A DNA stretch of 64,000 nt. It comes from Ruminococcus sp. (GTDB lineage: Bacteria; Bacillota; Clostridia; Oscillospirales; Acutalibacteraceae). The stretch is from the NCBI GenBank assembly GCA_017404145.1, contig JAFRCW010000052.1:1-64000 (forward strand). The letters run 5' to 3'. The position numbers were made by a program, and so were the translations under genes. The notes under the pieces are model-generated. The model was not told where the DNA came from. It ran no database searches and saw nothing but the letters and a program-made list of their open reading frames with translations. This document shows, piece after piece, positions 5,795 to 15,783 of this stretch (within the stretch, counting starts at the first letter, position 1; the number at the start of each line of letters is the position of its first letter).

Positions 5795-6274
5795 TTATTC
5801 CTCAGGAATATCTCCGGTGCAGTGCGGGCACTTGGTAGCCTTGATGTTGACCTCTTCGAAGCAGTGGGGGCAGGTCTTGGTGGTGGGCTCTTCTTCCTTC
5901 TCTTCTTCGGGCTTCTTGCCGAGCTTGGAGAGCTTGTTGATGCCCTTGACCAGCAGGAAGACGATGATCGCCATTACGAGGAAGTTGATGACCGCGGTGA
6001 TGAACGCACCGTAGCCCCAGATGGAAGCGCCGAGCTCAGCGGCGTTGCCGTAGGTAACGGTAGCGGGATCCACGCCCTCCGGGCACTTGAGGATGATGAA
6101 CAGCTCGGTAAAGTTGATGCCGCCGGTGATCAGACCGATCAGAGGCATGAGCAGATCATTGATCAGCGCGTTGACGATCGCCTGAAAAGCGCCGCCGATG
6201 ATAACGCCGACTGCCATATCCATCACGTTGCCGCGCATAATGAATTCTTTGAATTCGCCTGCGATTTTTTTCAT
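5795..6274 (-). CDS. mscL: Large-conductance mechanosensitive channel with C-terminal zinc ribbon
   Basis: A 159-residue MscL that opens under membrane tension to release solutes on osmotic downshock. The family N-terminus KEFIMRGNVMDMAVGVIIGGAF and first transmembrane helix (about 15-47), a periplasmic loop, and the second helix (about 88-112) are clear. After an acidic linker (121-131) comes an added cysteine motif, CPHC (135-138) and CPHC (149-152), a likely zinc ribbon in the cytoplasm. Ordinary MscL ends in an amphipathic helix instead. RBS AGGAG lies upstream of ATG 6274. Confidence 0.95.
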   Translation of the reverse strand: MKKIAGEFKEFIMRGNVMDMAVGVIIGGAFQAIVNALINDLLMPLIGLITGGINFTELFIILKCPEGVDPATVTYGNAAELGASIWGYGAFITAVINFLVMAIIVFLLVKGINKLSKLGKKPEEEKEEEPTTKTCPHCFEEVNIKATKCPHCTGDIPEE

Positions 6275-6336
6275 TTCTTTCTACACTCCTTTTTATTTCT
6301 TTATCGGAATCATCCGAATAAATGCCTATTTTTTGT

Positions 6337-6387
6337 TGTCAGTTATCAGTTATCGGTTATCGGTTATCGGTTATCGGTTGTCGGTTG
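6337..6387. repeat. Tandem TTATCGG word array
   Basis: About six near-perfect 7-bp units (TTATCAG/TTATCGG/TTGTCGG) between mscL and tyrS. The same kind of word is found as single copies elsewhere (for example near 31860). Confidence 0.85.
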
Positions 6388-6437
6388 CAGTGAACGATAA
6401 GCGGATGTTATTCCCGTGAACCGGGAACCAAAACTTT

Positions 6438-7664
6438 CTACTTCAAAACCGTCTTATGATAAACCTTTTTACCCTTTTTGATAATGACGTTCCCCTTGTC
6501 ATAAGCGTCTTTCGCGATCTTCGCGAAGATGTCGGTGACCTTTTGGTCGTCCACCATCACGCCGCCCTGCTGGATCAGGCGTTTGCCCTCTCCCTTTGAG
6601 GGGATCAGCTTGCATTTGAGCATCAGATCAAGTACGCCGATCGCGCCGTCGGAGAAGTCCTCGTCAAAGAGTTCGGTGGTGGGCATATTCTCGGTATCCG
6701 CGCCGGTAGAGAACAGGGCTCTCGCGCCTTCGAGCGCCTTCTTCGCCTCTTCCTCACCGTGAATCATCTTGGTCAGTTCAAAAGCTAAGATCTCTTTCGC
6801 CTTGTTGATCTGTGAGCCCTCTAACTTCGAAAGCTCTTCGATCTCTTCCAAAGGCAGGAAGGTCAGCATCTTCAGACACTTGACAACATCCGCGTCATCG
6901 ACGTTTCTCCAGTACTGGAAGAAGTCGAACGGAGTTGTCTTATTCGCATCGAGCCATACCGCGCCATTCTGGGTCTTGCCCATCTTCTTGCCCTCGGAAT
7001 TGAGAAGCAGGTTAATGGTCATCGCGTAAGCGTCCTTACCCAGTTTTCTGCGGATCAGCTCGGTACCGCCGAGCATATTGCTCCACTGGTCGTCGCCGCC
7101 GAACTGCATATTACAGCCGTACTTCTGATACAAAGCATAGAAGTCGTAGCTCTGCATAATCATATAGTTGAACTCGAGGAAGGACAGACCCTTTTCCATA
7201 CGCTGCTTGTAGCACTCGGCTCTAAGCATATTGTTGACGGAGAAGCACGCGCCTACCTCTCTGAGCAGCTCGACATAGTTGAGATCCAAAAGCCAGTCGG
7301 CGTTGTTCACCATCAGCGCCTTGCCGTCGGAAAAGTCGATGAACTTGCTCATCTGCTCCTTGAAACATTCACAGTTATGCTGAATTGTCTCTTTGGTCAT
7401 CATCTGACGCATATCGGTTCTGCCGGAGGGATCTCCGATCATGGCGGTGCCGCCGCCGATCAGCGCGATGGGCTTATTGCCCGCAAGCTGCAAACGCTTC
7501 ATCAGGCACAGCGCCATAAAATGACCTACATGCAGAGAATCCGCGGTCGGGTCAAAGCCGATGTAGAAAACGGCTTTTCCGTTGTTGACCAATTCTCTGA
7601 TTTCCTCTTCATCGGTGACCTGCGCGATCAGTCCGCGCGCCACCAGTTCTTCATATACTCCCAA
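6438..7664 (-). CDS. tyrS: Tyrosyl-tRNA synthetase
   Basis: A 408-residue class I synthetase charging tRNA-Tyr. The ATP signatures are HVGH (45-48, HIGH motif) and KKMGKT (226-231, KMSKS motif); the tyrosine pocket shows [13 protein letters not shown] and FGGDDQWSN. The C-terminus is an S4 RNA-binding domain ([26 protein letters not shown]). The start is TTG at 7664, 6 nt after AGGAGGA; a longer frame from TTG 7685 would place the ribosome site inside the gene. No T-box leader is seen upstream. Confidence 0.96.
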   Translation of the reverse strand: MGVYEELVARGLIAQVTDEEEIRELVNNGKAVFYIGFDPTADSLHVGHFMALCLMKRLQLAGNKPIALIGGGTAMIGDPSGRTDMRQMMTKETIQHNCECFKEQMSKFIDFSDGKALMVNNADWLLDLNYVELLREVGACFSVNNMLRAECYKQRMEKGLSFLEFNYMIMQSYDFYALYQKYGCNMQFGGDDQWSNMLGGTELIRRKLGKDAYAMTINLLLNSEGKKMGKTQNGAVWLDANKTTPFDFFQYWRNVDDADVVKCLKMLTFLPLEEIEELSKLEGSQINKAKEILAFELTKMIHGEEEAKKALEGARALFSTGADTENMPTTELFDEDFSDGAIGVLDLMLKCKLIPSKGEGKRLIQQGGVMVDDQKVTDIFAKIAKDAYDKGNVIIKKGKKVYHKTVLK

Positions 7665-7872
7665 AAATCTTCCTCCTAATGACAAATAGTCCGTAGATAG
7701 ATATAGTATAGCTTTTTCTCAACAAAAGGTCAAGCCTTTTTATAAAGATGACGTCTGATGACGTCTGACAAAAATCGAAAATATTTTAATTTTTTGTTTT
7801 TCTTTGTCCCTATTCTGTCCCGGTCGGGGTGCTAAACTGTCCTCAGCAAAGCGAAAAGAAAGGATGACAGTT

Positions 7873-9465
7873 ATGAAAAAAATAAGAATCATTTCATTAC
7901 TTCTGACAATCGTGATGGCGCTCTCCGTACTCAGCGCCTCTATCGTCACGGCGTCAGCCCTTGACACCGTGCAGAACGCCGCCTCCGGCGTGTCGAGTTC
8001 TTTCCTCAAAAAGATCTTCAAGAAAACAGCGGCCAACGGTATCTCCTCGATACTGGCGAAGGTCGGCGAAAAAGAAGCGAAGGACCTGCTGAACAAATCC
8101 GGGATCACGCTGTTTGACTCATTCCTCGAAGACGACAACGAGCAGGTGCTCAGCTCGATCACGGAGCTCAACCAAAAGCTCGACGAATACCATAAGTCAG
8201 AGATGGACGCGATCACAAAGCTCAGCGATACCGTCAACAAGCTATATGACAATCAGATATTGGAGCCGTTCAAGACCGACTATACCCATATGGAAGCCCG
8301 CTTCAAGAATTTGATCGCCGCCATCGACTCCGCCAAAGCGCAGGCTTCAGACGTCACCTTTGAATCAGGCGTGATCGACGACAACACCTATCAGGCGTAT
8401 CACAATGTCGTTTCCGACTCCACTCTTTCGGTCAGTCAGATGTCCGATGACCTGTCTCTGATGGCATCCTATATCAGCGAATCAGCGCTCAACCTGGATC
8501 ATAAAAACGCTTATGATCTGCTGATCGAAGCGGATAAGCATAACTATGATACCCAAAGCTTCAGCTACAGTCAGACCGTCGAAAACGCGCCGAACCTCAA
8601 CAACTCCCGCGAAAGCATTGATGAGATCGAAACAGAGCTTGCGGTCGACTACGCCGCGTACGCGACCTATCTACAGATGAGCTGTCAGTGCGCGATTTAT
8701 GAGTCGAACAGAACCGATTCCGCGATCGACAGCATCCTCTACTACTACTCGAATCCGACCGGCGGCAAGCTGACGCTGCTCGCCCAAGAGATGGAAGCGG
8801 TACAGGCGGGCTATGAGAGCGCGAACGAGTATTTTGACAGCCGGATCGCAGCCACCGTTACCTATGGAGAAGGCTATTATTCCGGCGGATTCTTCGGAGA
8901 TCAGGGATATCCTGTCTTCAACAGCTGTGACACCGCCTATTATCCCAGCGCTCCGAGAGCATGGGCGTCTGCCTCCAGAACAGCCGCTACGCTCGGCTAT
9001 CCGGTCGTCGAGATGAAGCTTACCCGCGACTGGGCCGTCACCTCCGGTCAGAGTATAAGAGGCGACCTGCCGGATCCGTGCACGTGGAGATCTGAGAAAG
9101 TTCAGTGGTCGGGAATGGGTTATGTCACCCGCTACTATCTGAACTCAAATGACATCAGCTTCTTTGTCGCGCACAACCAGTCCGACGCCGACTGCCTCGC
9201 CTATTTTCCCGCGGAAGGCGTAAAGAACGATGTGGTGGTAGATGTCAACGGACACAATCTTCAGCTCAACCACTCCATGTATAATCCGGGCATACTGCTT
9301 GTCACAGGCAACAGCACCGCGAATCAGCACGCTCACATCATCGACTCTGCCGGATCGGGACAGCTCGACGGATTTCCGTATGAGGATTATGTCAACAGCA
9401 AATCTCCCGGAACCCTGATCTATAACGCGGTCATAGGAGTCTATCGAGACTTCAATATGTTCTGA
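7873..9465 (+). CDS. Secreted protein of unknown function
   Basis: A 530-residue protein I do not recognise. Residues 1-29 are a signal peptide (KK start, hydrophobic core, VTASA cleavage region). Residues about 30-290 are helix-rich with coiled-coil character (ITELNQKLDEYHKSEMDAITK...). Residues about 320-450 are Tyr/Trp/Gly-rich. The end (DVVVDVNGHNLQLNHS...GILLVTG...HIIDSAGSGQLDG) looks like the first rungs of a beta-helix but stops soon after, as if shortened. ATG 7873 is chosen for AAAGGA 9 nt upstream and the signal peptide. It stands alone. Confidence 0.75.
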   Translation: MKKIRIISLLLTIVMALSVLSASIVTASALDTVQNAASGVSSSFLKKIFKKTAANGISSILAKVGEKEAKDLLNKSGITLFDSFLEDDNEQVLSSITELNQKLDEYHKSEMDAITKLSDTVNKLYDNQILEPFKTDYTHMEARFKNLIAAIDSAKAQASDVTFESGVIDDNTYQAYHNVVSDSTLSVSQMSDDLSLMASYISESALNLDHKNAYDLLIEADKHNYDTQSFSYSQTVENAPNLNNSRESIDEIETELAVDYAAYATYLQMSCQCAIYESNRTDSAIDSILYYYSNPTGGKLTLLAQEMEAVQAGYESANEYFDSRIAATVTYGEGYYSGGFFGDQGYPVFNSCDTAYYPSAPRAWASASRTAATLGYPVVEMKLTRDWAVTSGQSIRGDLPDPCTWRSEKVQWSGMGYVTRYYLNSNDISFFVAHNQSDADCLAYFPAEGVKNDVVVDVNGHNLQLNHSMYNPGILLVTGNSTANQHAHIIDSAGSGQLDGFPYEDYVNSKSPGTLIYNAVIGVYRDFNMF

Positions 9466-9484
9466 TGATAATACCGAAAAAAAC

Positions 9485-9515
9485 GCCGGACAGCGCACAA
9501 AGCTGTCCGGCTTTC
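9485..9515. terminator. Shared terminator between secreted protein and ftsK
   Basis: GCCGGACAGC and GCTGTCCGGC form a 10-bp stem between convergent genes. An A run lies left and a T-rich stretch right, so it can serve both strands. Confidence 0.85.
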
Positions 9516-9520
9516 TTCGT

Positions 9521-12199
9521 TTATTCTTCGTCCTGAGAGGGACTTAAAAGATTGTTGCGCTCGAGCCATTCGTTGTAGGTCATCCGGACGTCGCGCGCCT
9601 TGGAGCCCTGGTGAGGTCCTACGATGCCCATCTGCTCCATATCGTCGATCATCCTGCCCGCGCGGGCGTAGCCGACCTTCAAACGTCTTTGCAGGAGCGA
9701 GGTGGAAGCCTGTCCCGCTTCGATGACCACCTTGATGGCTTCTTCCATCATCTGGTCGACCTCGGGATCGTCATCGGAGTCGGAGGAAGATGAGTTGCCC
9801 TTGTTCTTGCCGTTCATTTCCTCGTCCGCGATACGGCGGATCTTCTCCTCGACCTCGGCGTTATACTCCGCCTGATGAGACTTCTTGATAAAGCCGGTCA
9901 CACGCTCGATCTCGTCGTCCTTGGCAAAACAGCCCTGTACGCGCACCGGCTTCGCGCAGCCGACAGGCGCGTACAGCATATCGCCGTGACCGATCAGCTT
10001 CTCCGCGCCGCCCGCGTCAAGGATGGTACGCGAGTCGATCTGGGAGGATACTTTCAGCGCGATACGTGAGGGGATATTCGCCTTGATGACGCCGGTGATG
10101 ACGTTGACGGACGGACGCTGGGTCGCGATGATCAGGTGCATACCCGCCGCGCGCGCCATCTGCGCCAGACGGCAGATCGCTTCTTCTACCTCGGCGGGCG
10201 CCGCCATCATCAGGTCGGCCAACTCGTCGATCGCGATCACGATACGGCTCATATGCTCCGTCGACACCTTCAGACCGTCGACCTCCAGACACGGGGTCTC
10301 GGGCTCCTCGCCGTCAGCGCTTTCGGGAACATCGTTTTTATGCTCTTCTATGTACGCTAAATTCTTATCGATCAAACTGTTGTAGGAGTTGATATCCTTA
10401 CAGTCGTATTCGGCGAACAGACGGTAGCGGGTGAGCATTTCGCTCACCGCCCAGTTGAGCGCGCCCGCCGCCTTTTTCGCGTCGGAAACGACCGGCACCA
10501 GCAGGTGCGGAATGCCCTTATACTTCGAGAACTCAACCATCTTCGGGTCGATCAGCAGGAGCTTGACCTCGTCGGGCGACGCCTTGAACAGAATACTCAT
10601 CAACAGCGAGTTGACGCAGACCGACTTACCGGATCCGGTCGTACCGGCGATCAGCAGGTGAGGCATTTTCGCGAGGTCGGAGGTCACGATCAGACCGGAG
10701 ATATCTCTGCCCAGCACACAGTTGAGTTTACTGTCACTATTGCGGAAGTCTTCGGAGTCGATCAGCTCTCTGAGCGACACGACCGACTTGACCTTGTTCG
10801 GCACCTCGATGCCGACCGCCGCCTTGCCGGGGATCGGCGCCTCGATCCTCACGCCGTCGGCGGCGAGGTTGAGGGCGATATCATCGGAAAGGTTGGTGAT
10901 CTTCGAGATCTTTACGCCCGCGGCAGGCTGGAGCTCATAGCGGGTAACGGACGGTCCGCGACAAATATTGGTAATGCTCGCTTTCACACCGAAGCTGTTG
11001 AGCGTTTCGACCAGCTTTGTAGCGTTATTCTGCATTTCGTTATAGGCGGACTCGGACTCGGAGTCGATCGCAGGGTCTAACAGACGAACGGGAGGATACG
11101 TGTAGGAAGGCTTTGACTTCTGCTTTTTCTCTTCCTTCTTGATCTCCTTTTCCACCGTTTCGATCTCATTTTTCAGATCGACCGGCTCGTCGTCAAAGTC
11201 GACCGGCACCGTCTCGGGATCGGGCTGTTTCGCGCCCTGCGAAAGATTCTTAGCGGATTTCTTCCGGGTGATCCTTTGCGCGACTTCGGAGGCGCCGAGT
11301 TCTTCATCGGGAACGATACCGGAGTTCGCGTTCTGGATGATATCGATGATATCCTGATCGCGGATATCTTCATCCGTCATAGGAACTTTCTTTCTCTTGG
11401 AGGGCTTGTCCAGCGGGATGTCGATCCTGTCTTTGCCGGGGACTGCGGCATAGTCGATACGCGGTCTTCTGCCGTCGTCAATGACCTCGGGCTCGTCGTC
11501 ATACTCTTCGATCTGAGCGCGGCGTTCTTCACGGAGTTCTCTCCTTCGCTCGACAAATTCCTTCTGCTTGGAATAGCCTTTTTTCGCGACGTTTGCGATA
11601 TCGACCAGTGAAATGCCGGTCAGAAGCATCACGGCCACGATCAGCACGACAAAGCAGATCACGATCGACGGCGCGTTCGTCAGCCACAGGCGCATCGGAT
11701 ATCCTAAGATACAGCCGATCATACCGCAGACGGATTCCTTCAGCACAGATCCGGTATAGGTTTGTCCCAGCGCCTGAAAATAGCTGTTGCCGTTGTTATA
11801 ATCGACGCCGCTGAACAGATAGATGATGGTCGAGGTGATCAGCACCACCAAAATTGCGAGGAAAATCTTCGCGCACTTGTGCGCCATCTGTTTTTCTTTC
11901 GCCGTCATAATTCCCATATAGAAAAATATAAACGGAATCAACAGGGAAGTCAGACCGAACACGCCGAAGAAGAACGCGCGGATCGCCGCCCATACCGCAC
12001 CGCCGGGAATCAGCAGAAGCGCTAAGAACAGCACGCCCGCGGCGAAGAGCAGGATCGCCTTGACCTGCGGGTTGAGACCTTTCCTCTGAGGCTGAGGCTG
12101 TTTTGCGCGGGAGGACGCCGCCTTCGAATTTGTATTCTTTTTTGCGGATGTCTTTTTGGTAGCAGACTTCGACTTGGATGCAGTTTTTTTCGCCGCCAA
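9521..12199 (-). CDS. ftsK: DNA translocase FtsK/SpoIIIE
   Basis: An 892-residue septal DNA pump for chromosome segregation (and forespore translocation if the cell sporulates). A Lys/Ala/Ser-rich N-terminus is followed by four membrane helices (about 48-198), a charged linker with FtsK-alpha, then the motor with Walker A GTTGSGKS (about 519-526) and the [12 protein letters not shown] segment. A C-terminal winged-helix gamma domain ([21 protein letters not shown]) reads orientation sequences. TTG 12199 is preferred because AGGAG is 8 nt upstream; ATG 12205 is too close to it. Confidence 0.95.
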   Translation of the reverse strand: MAAKKTASKSKSATKKTSAKKNTNSKAASSRAKQPQPQRKGLNPQVKAILLFAAGVLFLALLLIPGGAVWAAIRAFFFGVFGLTSLLIPFIFFYMGIMTAKEKQMAHKCAKIFLAILVVLITSTIIYLFSGVDYNNGNSYFQALGQTYTGSVLKESVCGMIGCILGYPMRLWLTNAPSIVICFVVLIVAVMLLTGISLVDIANVAKKGYSKQKEFVERRRELREERRAQIEEYDDEPEVIDDGRRPRIDYAAVPGKDRIDIPLDKPSKRKKVPMTDEDIRDQDIIDIIQNANSGIVPDEELGASEVAQRITRKKSAKNLSQGAKQPDPETVPVDFDDEPVDLKNEIETVEKEIKKEEKKQKSKPSYTYPPVRLLDPAIDSESESAYNEMQNNATKLVETLNSFGVKASITNICRGPSVTRYELQPAAGVKISKITNLSDDIALNLAADGVRIEAPIPGKAAVGIEVPNKVKSVVSLRELIDSEDFRNSDSKLNCVLGRDISGLIVTSDLAKMPHLLIAGTTGSGKSVCVNSLLMSILFKASPDEVKLLLIDPKMVEFSKYKGIPHLLVPVVSDAKKAAGALNWAVSEMLTRYRLFAEYDCKDINSYNSLIDKNLAYIEEHKNDVPESADGEEPETPCLEVDGLKVSTEHMSRIVIAIDELADLMMAAPAEVEEAICRLAQMARAAGMHLIIATQRPSVNVITGVIKANIPSRIALKVSSQIDSRTILDAGGAEKLIGHGDMLYAPVGCAKPVRVQGCFAKDDEIERVTGFIKKSHQAEYNAEVEEKIRRIADEEMNGKNKGNSSSSDSDDDPEVDQMMEEAIKVVIEAGQASTSLLQRRLKVGYARAGRMIDDMEQMGIVGPHQGSKARDVRMTYNEWLERNNLLSPSQDEE

Positions 12200-12234
12200 A
12201 TTCATCACTCCTGTATTCAATGATTGTTATTGCT

Positions 12235-12372
12235 GTCATTGCGAGGACTTTAGCCCGCGGCAATCTCACAATATGAGTGGTTAGTGTTTAGTGGTTAGTT
12301 GCTGTCAATAGCCGTCCGCAGGACCCTACACACTAATCACTATCATAAAGGGATTCTCCGTTCCCTTTTGAA
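12235..12372. repeat. Repeat mosaic between ftsK and uppP
   Basis: Holds an inverted ATTGCC..GCAATGAC hairpin (CATTGCGAGGACTTTAGCC...GGCAATC, about 12238-12267), the words GTGGTTAGTGTTTAGTGG, and CAATAGCCGTCCGCAGGACC, whose complement recurs near 24040. Confidence 0.8.
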
Positions 12373-12380
12373 TGATATTC

Positions 12381-13319
12381 CTAAATTGTCGCGCCGGAAA
12401 AGAGGTTTGTACCGCTCTGCATTTCCATAATACTGATCACGATGACGGCGATACCGACCAATGCAGTATAGATAATAAAAATAATCATCTTATCGGTTTT
12501 TAAGAGCCACTTGAACAAGGCGATCGCCAGATAGCCGACCACCGCCGCCGTTGCCATTCCAACAAGGATGGGGACGAAATTCGCGGTCAGGCTCGCTGTT
12601 CCCGCTTCTAAAGCGTCTTTTCCCTCCAATAACGCCGCGGCGATAATCGCGGGCGTGCCGAGGATAAAGGTATAATCCAGCGCTGTCTGTTTGTTCAGAC
12701 CGCGCATCTGACCCGCCGCCAGCGTGGAACCGGAACGGGAAAGACCGGGAAGCGTCGCAAAGCACTGGGTAATGCCGATCACGATCGCGTCAAGCACGTT
12801 CATCCCTGTTCTGCCGTTATCTGAGCTTTTCGCGTGCTTCATAGAGACGTTTCTCCTCGAACACAGATTGCCGAGGAACAAAAGAATCGACGTTATCAAA
12901 AGACAAATACCGACCACAATAAAGTACTTATCGGTATTGAAGCTCTCGACAAAGTCCTTGAGCTTCATTCCTGTACCGGGAACCGGCAGGAAAAGAAGCG
13001 CGAGCGGCGGCAGACCGATGATCACCATAATCACCATACGCTTGTCGTCGGAAAGCTCTTTCCACTTGAATTTTCCGGTAAAGATATCGCCGATCATCGA
13101 GAAAAACGCTTTAATCAGACGCCAGATCAGCTTGTGATAAAACGCAACGACCGCAATCAGCGTGCCGATATGCAGCATCACATTGAAGAAGAGATTGCCG
13201 CCCTCCATATCGATCCCCAGAATATGCTGGGTGATGGTCAGATGTCCGCTCGAGGACACCGGCAGGAACTCGGTCAGTCCCTGCACTACGCCCTGTATTA
13301 CCGCTTCGATGATGGTCAT
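12381..13319 (-). CDS. uppP: Undecaprenyl-diphosphatase
   Basis: A 312-residue membrane enzyme that dephosphorylates undecaprenyl pyrophosphate to recycle the lipid carrier for peptidoglycan and other wall polymers; overexpression gives bacitracin resistance. Family motifs are QGLTEFLPVSSSGHL (13-27), holding the catalytic glutamate and serine, and LPGLSRSGSTLAAG around 190-203. Eight hydrophobic helices are apparent. A lysine-rich loop near 150 makes it slightly longer than usual (about 270-280). Confidence 0.95.
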   Translation of the reverse strand: MTIIEAVIQGVVQGLTEFLPVSSSGHLTITQHILGIDMEGGNLFFNVMLHIGTLIAVVAFYHKLIWRLIKAFFSMIGDIFTGKFKWKELSDDKRMVIMVIIGLPPLALLFLPVPGTGMKLKDFVESFNTDKYFIVVGICLLITSILLFLGNLCSRRNVSMKHAKSSDNGRTGMNVLDAIVIGITQCFATLPGLSRSGSTLAAGQMRGLNKQTALDYTFILGTPAIIAAALLEGKDALEAGTASLTANFVPILVGMATAAVVGYLAIALFKWLLKTDKMIIFIIYTALVGIAVIVISIMEMQSGTNLFSGATI

Positions 13320-13349
13320 ATATGTATCTCCTTTTCATGATATGAAAAT

Positions 13350-13497
13350 GTAGGGCAAGGCGCCCTCGACTTGCCGAAAGGTTTCGATCAAATCAATATT
13401 TGCAATTGATAATTCCTGTCACATACAATTCCTGATAAAACCGCTTATGTTTCCGAAAAGTTACTGCTACCGGCAAGTCGAGGGCGCCTTGCCCTAC
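13350..13497. repeat. Inverted pair of the 27-bp GTAGGGCAAGG module
   Basis: A 27-bp copy at 13350-13376 and its exact reverse complement at 13471-13497, separated by 94 A/T-rich bases. The right arm ends three bases before the stop of the TepA-like gene. Confidence 0.92.
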
Positions 13498-13499
13498 GA

Positions 13500-14210
13500 C
13501 TATTCTTTACGCTGTTCTTCTATTAAAGAATACAGCGCATCAACCGCCTGCGCAAGAGTCCCGACCTGATCGATCAGACCGCACTTGACCGCCGCCTCGC
13601 CGTCGAGTATGGTTCCGATATCGGTAACCAGCTCGCCGGTGTTGAGCATCAGCTTTGAAAATTCTTCTGAAGAAATATTTGAGTTATCCACGATGAACTT
13701 CGTGATACGCTCCTGCATCTTGCGGAAGTATTCGAAGGTCTGGGGAGCGCCGACGGTCAGCCCGGTAGTGCGCACGGGATGCACCGTCATCGACGCGGAC
13801 TTCACGATAAAGCTCCTGTCGGTACAGACCGCCAGCGGAATGCCGATAGAATGCCCGCCGCCGAGCACGATCGAAACGGACGGCTTCTTCATCCCGCTGA
13901 TCAGCTCCGCGATCGCTAAGCCCGCCTCCACGTCGCCGCCCGCAGTATTGAGCAGCAGCAAAAGTCCGTCGATATGCTCATCCTCGTCGATCGCGACCAG
14001 CGTGGGGATCACGTGTTCATACTTGGTGCTTTTATTATTCGACGGCAGGACATAGTGACCCTCGATCTGCCCGATGATCGTCAGACAGTAGATCACCCTG
14101 TCTCCCCTGTGCGTGATGACAGAGCCTAAATGATAAGGAGAATCCTGCGGCGCGGTGTTTTCTTCGTTAGTCTCAGGAGTCTCCTGCTCTTCGATTTCGT
14201 CATTTCTCAT
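13500..14210 (-). CDS. ClpP-class serine protease, TepA-like
   Basis: A 236-residue cytoplasmic protein of the ClpP/crotonase fold, similar to B. subtilis TepA (YmfB). The ClpP-like core runs from about 38 to 225: LLLLLNTAGGDVEAG (84-97), nucleophile Ser121 in GGGHSIGIPLAV, and His144 in MTVHPVR. The first 30 residues are acidic and disordered. ATG 14210 has GGAGG 7 nt upstream; the longer frame from 14270 lacks this. In Bacillus the homolog sits beside spoIIIE, as it nearly does here. Confidence 0.85.
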   Translation of the reverse strand: MRNDEIEEQETPETNEENTAPQDSPYHLGSVITHRGDRVIYCLTIIGQIEGHYVLPSNNKSTKYEHVIPTLVAIDEDEHIDGLLLLLNTAGGDVEAGLAIAELISGMKKPSVSIVLGGGHSIGIPLAVCTDRSFIVKSASMTVHPVRTTGLTVGAPQTFEYFRKMQERITKFIVDNSNISSEEFSKLMLNTGELVTDIGTILDGEAAVKCGLIDQVGTLAQAVDALYSLIEEQRKE

Positions 14211-14415
14211 ATGCTCGCCTCCGCATATAGCATTTGCCGAAAACACAAAATAATGTATACGAAAGGACATATGAAAGCATTATTTAGTATACCACCAAAT
14301 AATTATTTCTTCAAGAGAAAAATACAAATTTGTGCCATATATTTCTATATTGTAATATTATTTCGGCGTTTTTAATGTATCCTAAAATAAATATATTATG
14401 CTTTTCAGAGGAAAT

Positions 14416-15675
14416 ATGAATCCCAATATCACCTATTCGATCATTATTGTCATACTCATCGCGCTCTCGGCGTTCTTCTCCTGTGTCGAGACGGCTTTCT
14501 CCTGCGCGAATACCATCCGTCTTAAGGCGCTCGCGGACTCCGGCAGCAAGAGAGCGAAGAACGCGCTGTGGGTCTGCGACAACTTTGACAGAGCGCTGAC
14601 GGCGATCCTGATCGGCAACAACATCGTCAACCTCGGCTGTTCGTCCCTCGCGACGGTGCTGTGCATCAATCTTTTCCAAAACTACGGCGCGGCGATCGCG
14701 ACCGGCGCGGTGACCCTCTTGATCCTCACCTTCGGCGAGGTGGTACCCAAGTGCTACGGTAAAGAGGCGACCGACCGCATCACCCTGCACACAGGTTTCA
14801 TTCTCAAGGTACTGACCTATGTACTGACGCCGCTTGTATATTTCTTTTCCGGAATTAAAATTCTGTTTATGAAGATGGCGAAAATCAAAGAGAACGCCCC
14901 TTCCGTCACCGAGAAGGAGCTCAAATACATCATCGAATCCATCGAAGAAGAAGGCGTATTAGAGGAGCAGGAATCCGAGCTGGTGCAGTCCGCGCTGGAG
15001 TTTGACGAAAAGACCGCGTTCGAGATCCTCACGCCCCGCGTAGACGTCACCGCGATCGAGGTTTCAGATCCGATCGACGAGATCCGCGACGTCATCCTGA
15101 AAGAGCGTTATTCGCGTATCCCCGTCTATGAGGACAGCATTGACAACGTGATCGGCATTCTGCATACCCGTGATTTTCTGGAATCTTTAATTCTCGAAAA
15201 GAATATTGATATCAAAAAGATGATCGCGCCCGCACACTTTATCTACAAATCCCGGCGGCTCTCGGACATTCTTGACGACTTTCGCAGGGACAAGCTGCAC
15301 ATCGCCGTCGTCACCGACGAATACGGCGGGATGCTCGGCATCGTCACGATGGAGGATCTGCTTGAGGAGATCGTCGGCGACATCTGGGACGAGGATGAAG
15401 AGATCGAACGCGACTTCACCAAGCTCAAGGACGGCAGATATCTGGTCTCGGGCGATATGGATCTCGAGGAACTGTTTGAAATGCTCGAGGTAGTGATGGA
15501 CGAAGAGATCGAGAGCATCTCCGTCGGCGGCTTTATCGCAGAACAGCTCGGCTCGATCCCCAAGAAGGGCGATCAGGTCAAATACGAAGACGTTCGCTTC
15601 ACCGTCAAACGCGTCAAAAACCGCCGTATCATCTCGGCGGTGGTAAGTAAAAAAGAACCCCGTGCAGAATCATAA
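14416..15675 (+). CDS. CNNM/CBS-domain protein, HlyC/CorC family
   Basis: A 419-residue membrane protein. An N-terminal CNNM (DUF21) domain with about four helices (8-150) is followed by two CBS domains (about 195-320: PRVDVTAIEVSDPIDEIRDVI, AVVTDEYGGMLGIVTMEDLLEEIVGDI) and a C-terminal CorC_HlyC domain (about 335-415). Related proteins export magnesium or other divalent cations; the old name haemolysin is not informative. ATG 14416 follows AGAGGA. It is convergent with ackA. Confidence 0.92.
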   Translation: MNPNITYSIIIVILIALSAFFSCVETAFSCANTIRLKALADSGSKRAKNALWVCDNFDRALTAILIGNNIVNLGCSSLATVLCINLFQNYGAAIATGAVTLLILTFGEVVPKCYGKEATDRITLHTGFILKVLTYVLTPLVYFFSGIKILFMKMAKIKENAPSVTEKELKYIIESIEEEGVLEEQESELVQSALEFDEKTAFEILTPRVDVTAIEVSDPIDEIRDVILKERYSRIPVYEDSIDNVIGILHTRDFLESLILEKNIDIKKMIAPAHFIYKSRRLSDILDDFRRDKLHIAVVTDEYGGMLGIVTMEDLLEEIVGDIWDEDEEIERDFTKLKDGRYLVSGDMDLEELFEMLEVVMDEEIESISVGGFIAEQLGSIPKKGDQVKYEDVRFTVKRVKNRRIISAVVSKKEPRAES

Positions 15676-15678
15676 ACC

Positions 15679-15708
15679 GTAGGGCACGATGCCTATATCG
15701 TGCCCTAC
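15679..15708. repeat. GTAGGGCACGAT hairpin repeat
   Basis: GTAGGGCACGAT and ATCGTGCCCTAC form a 12-bp stem. A related copy lies at 31991-32017. Confidence 0.8.
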
Positions 15709-15733
15709 AAAATATAATCTCACCATACATCAA

Positions 15734-15764
15734 AAGGCGGAGCCGCAACGCTCCGCCTTGATTA
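15734..15764. terminator. Shared terminator of the CNNM gene and ackA
   Basis: AAGGCGGAG and CTCCGCCTT form a stem with loop CCGCAACG, followed by ATTATTTTT, between convergent genes. Confidence 0.85.
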
Positions 15765-15783
15765 TTTTTCATTATTCGAATTA

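Noticed and set aside
5648..6400. 250-codon plus-strand open frame opposite mscL
   Set aside because: It is antisense to a clear MscL gene and ends in the TTATCGG tandem array; the composition is that of a shadow frame.
7686..7872. T-box leader for tyrS
   Set aside because: No GGGTGGNACCGCG-type core or antiterminator upstream of tyrS on the minus strand.
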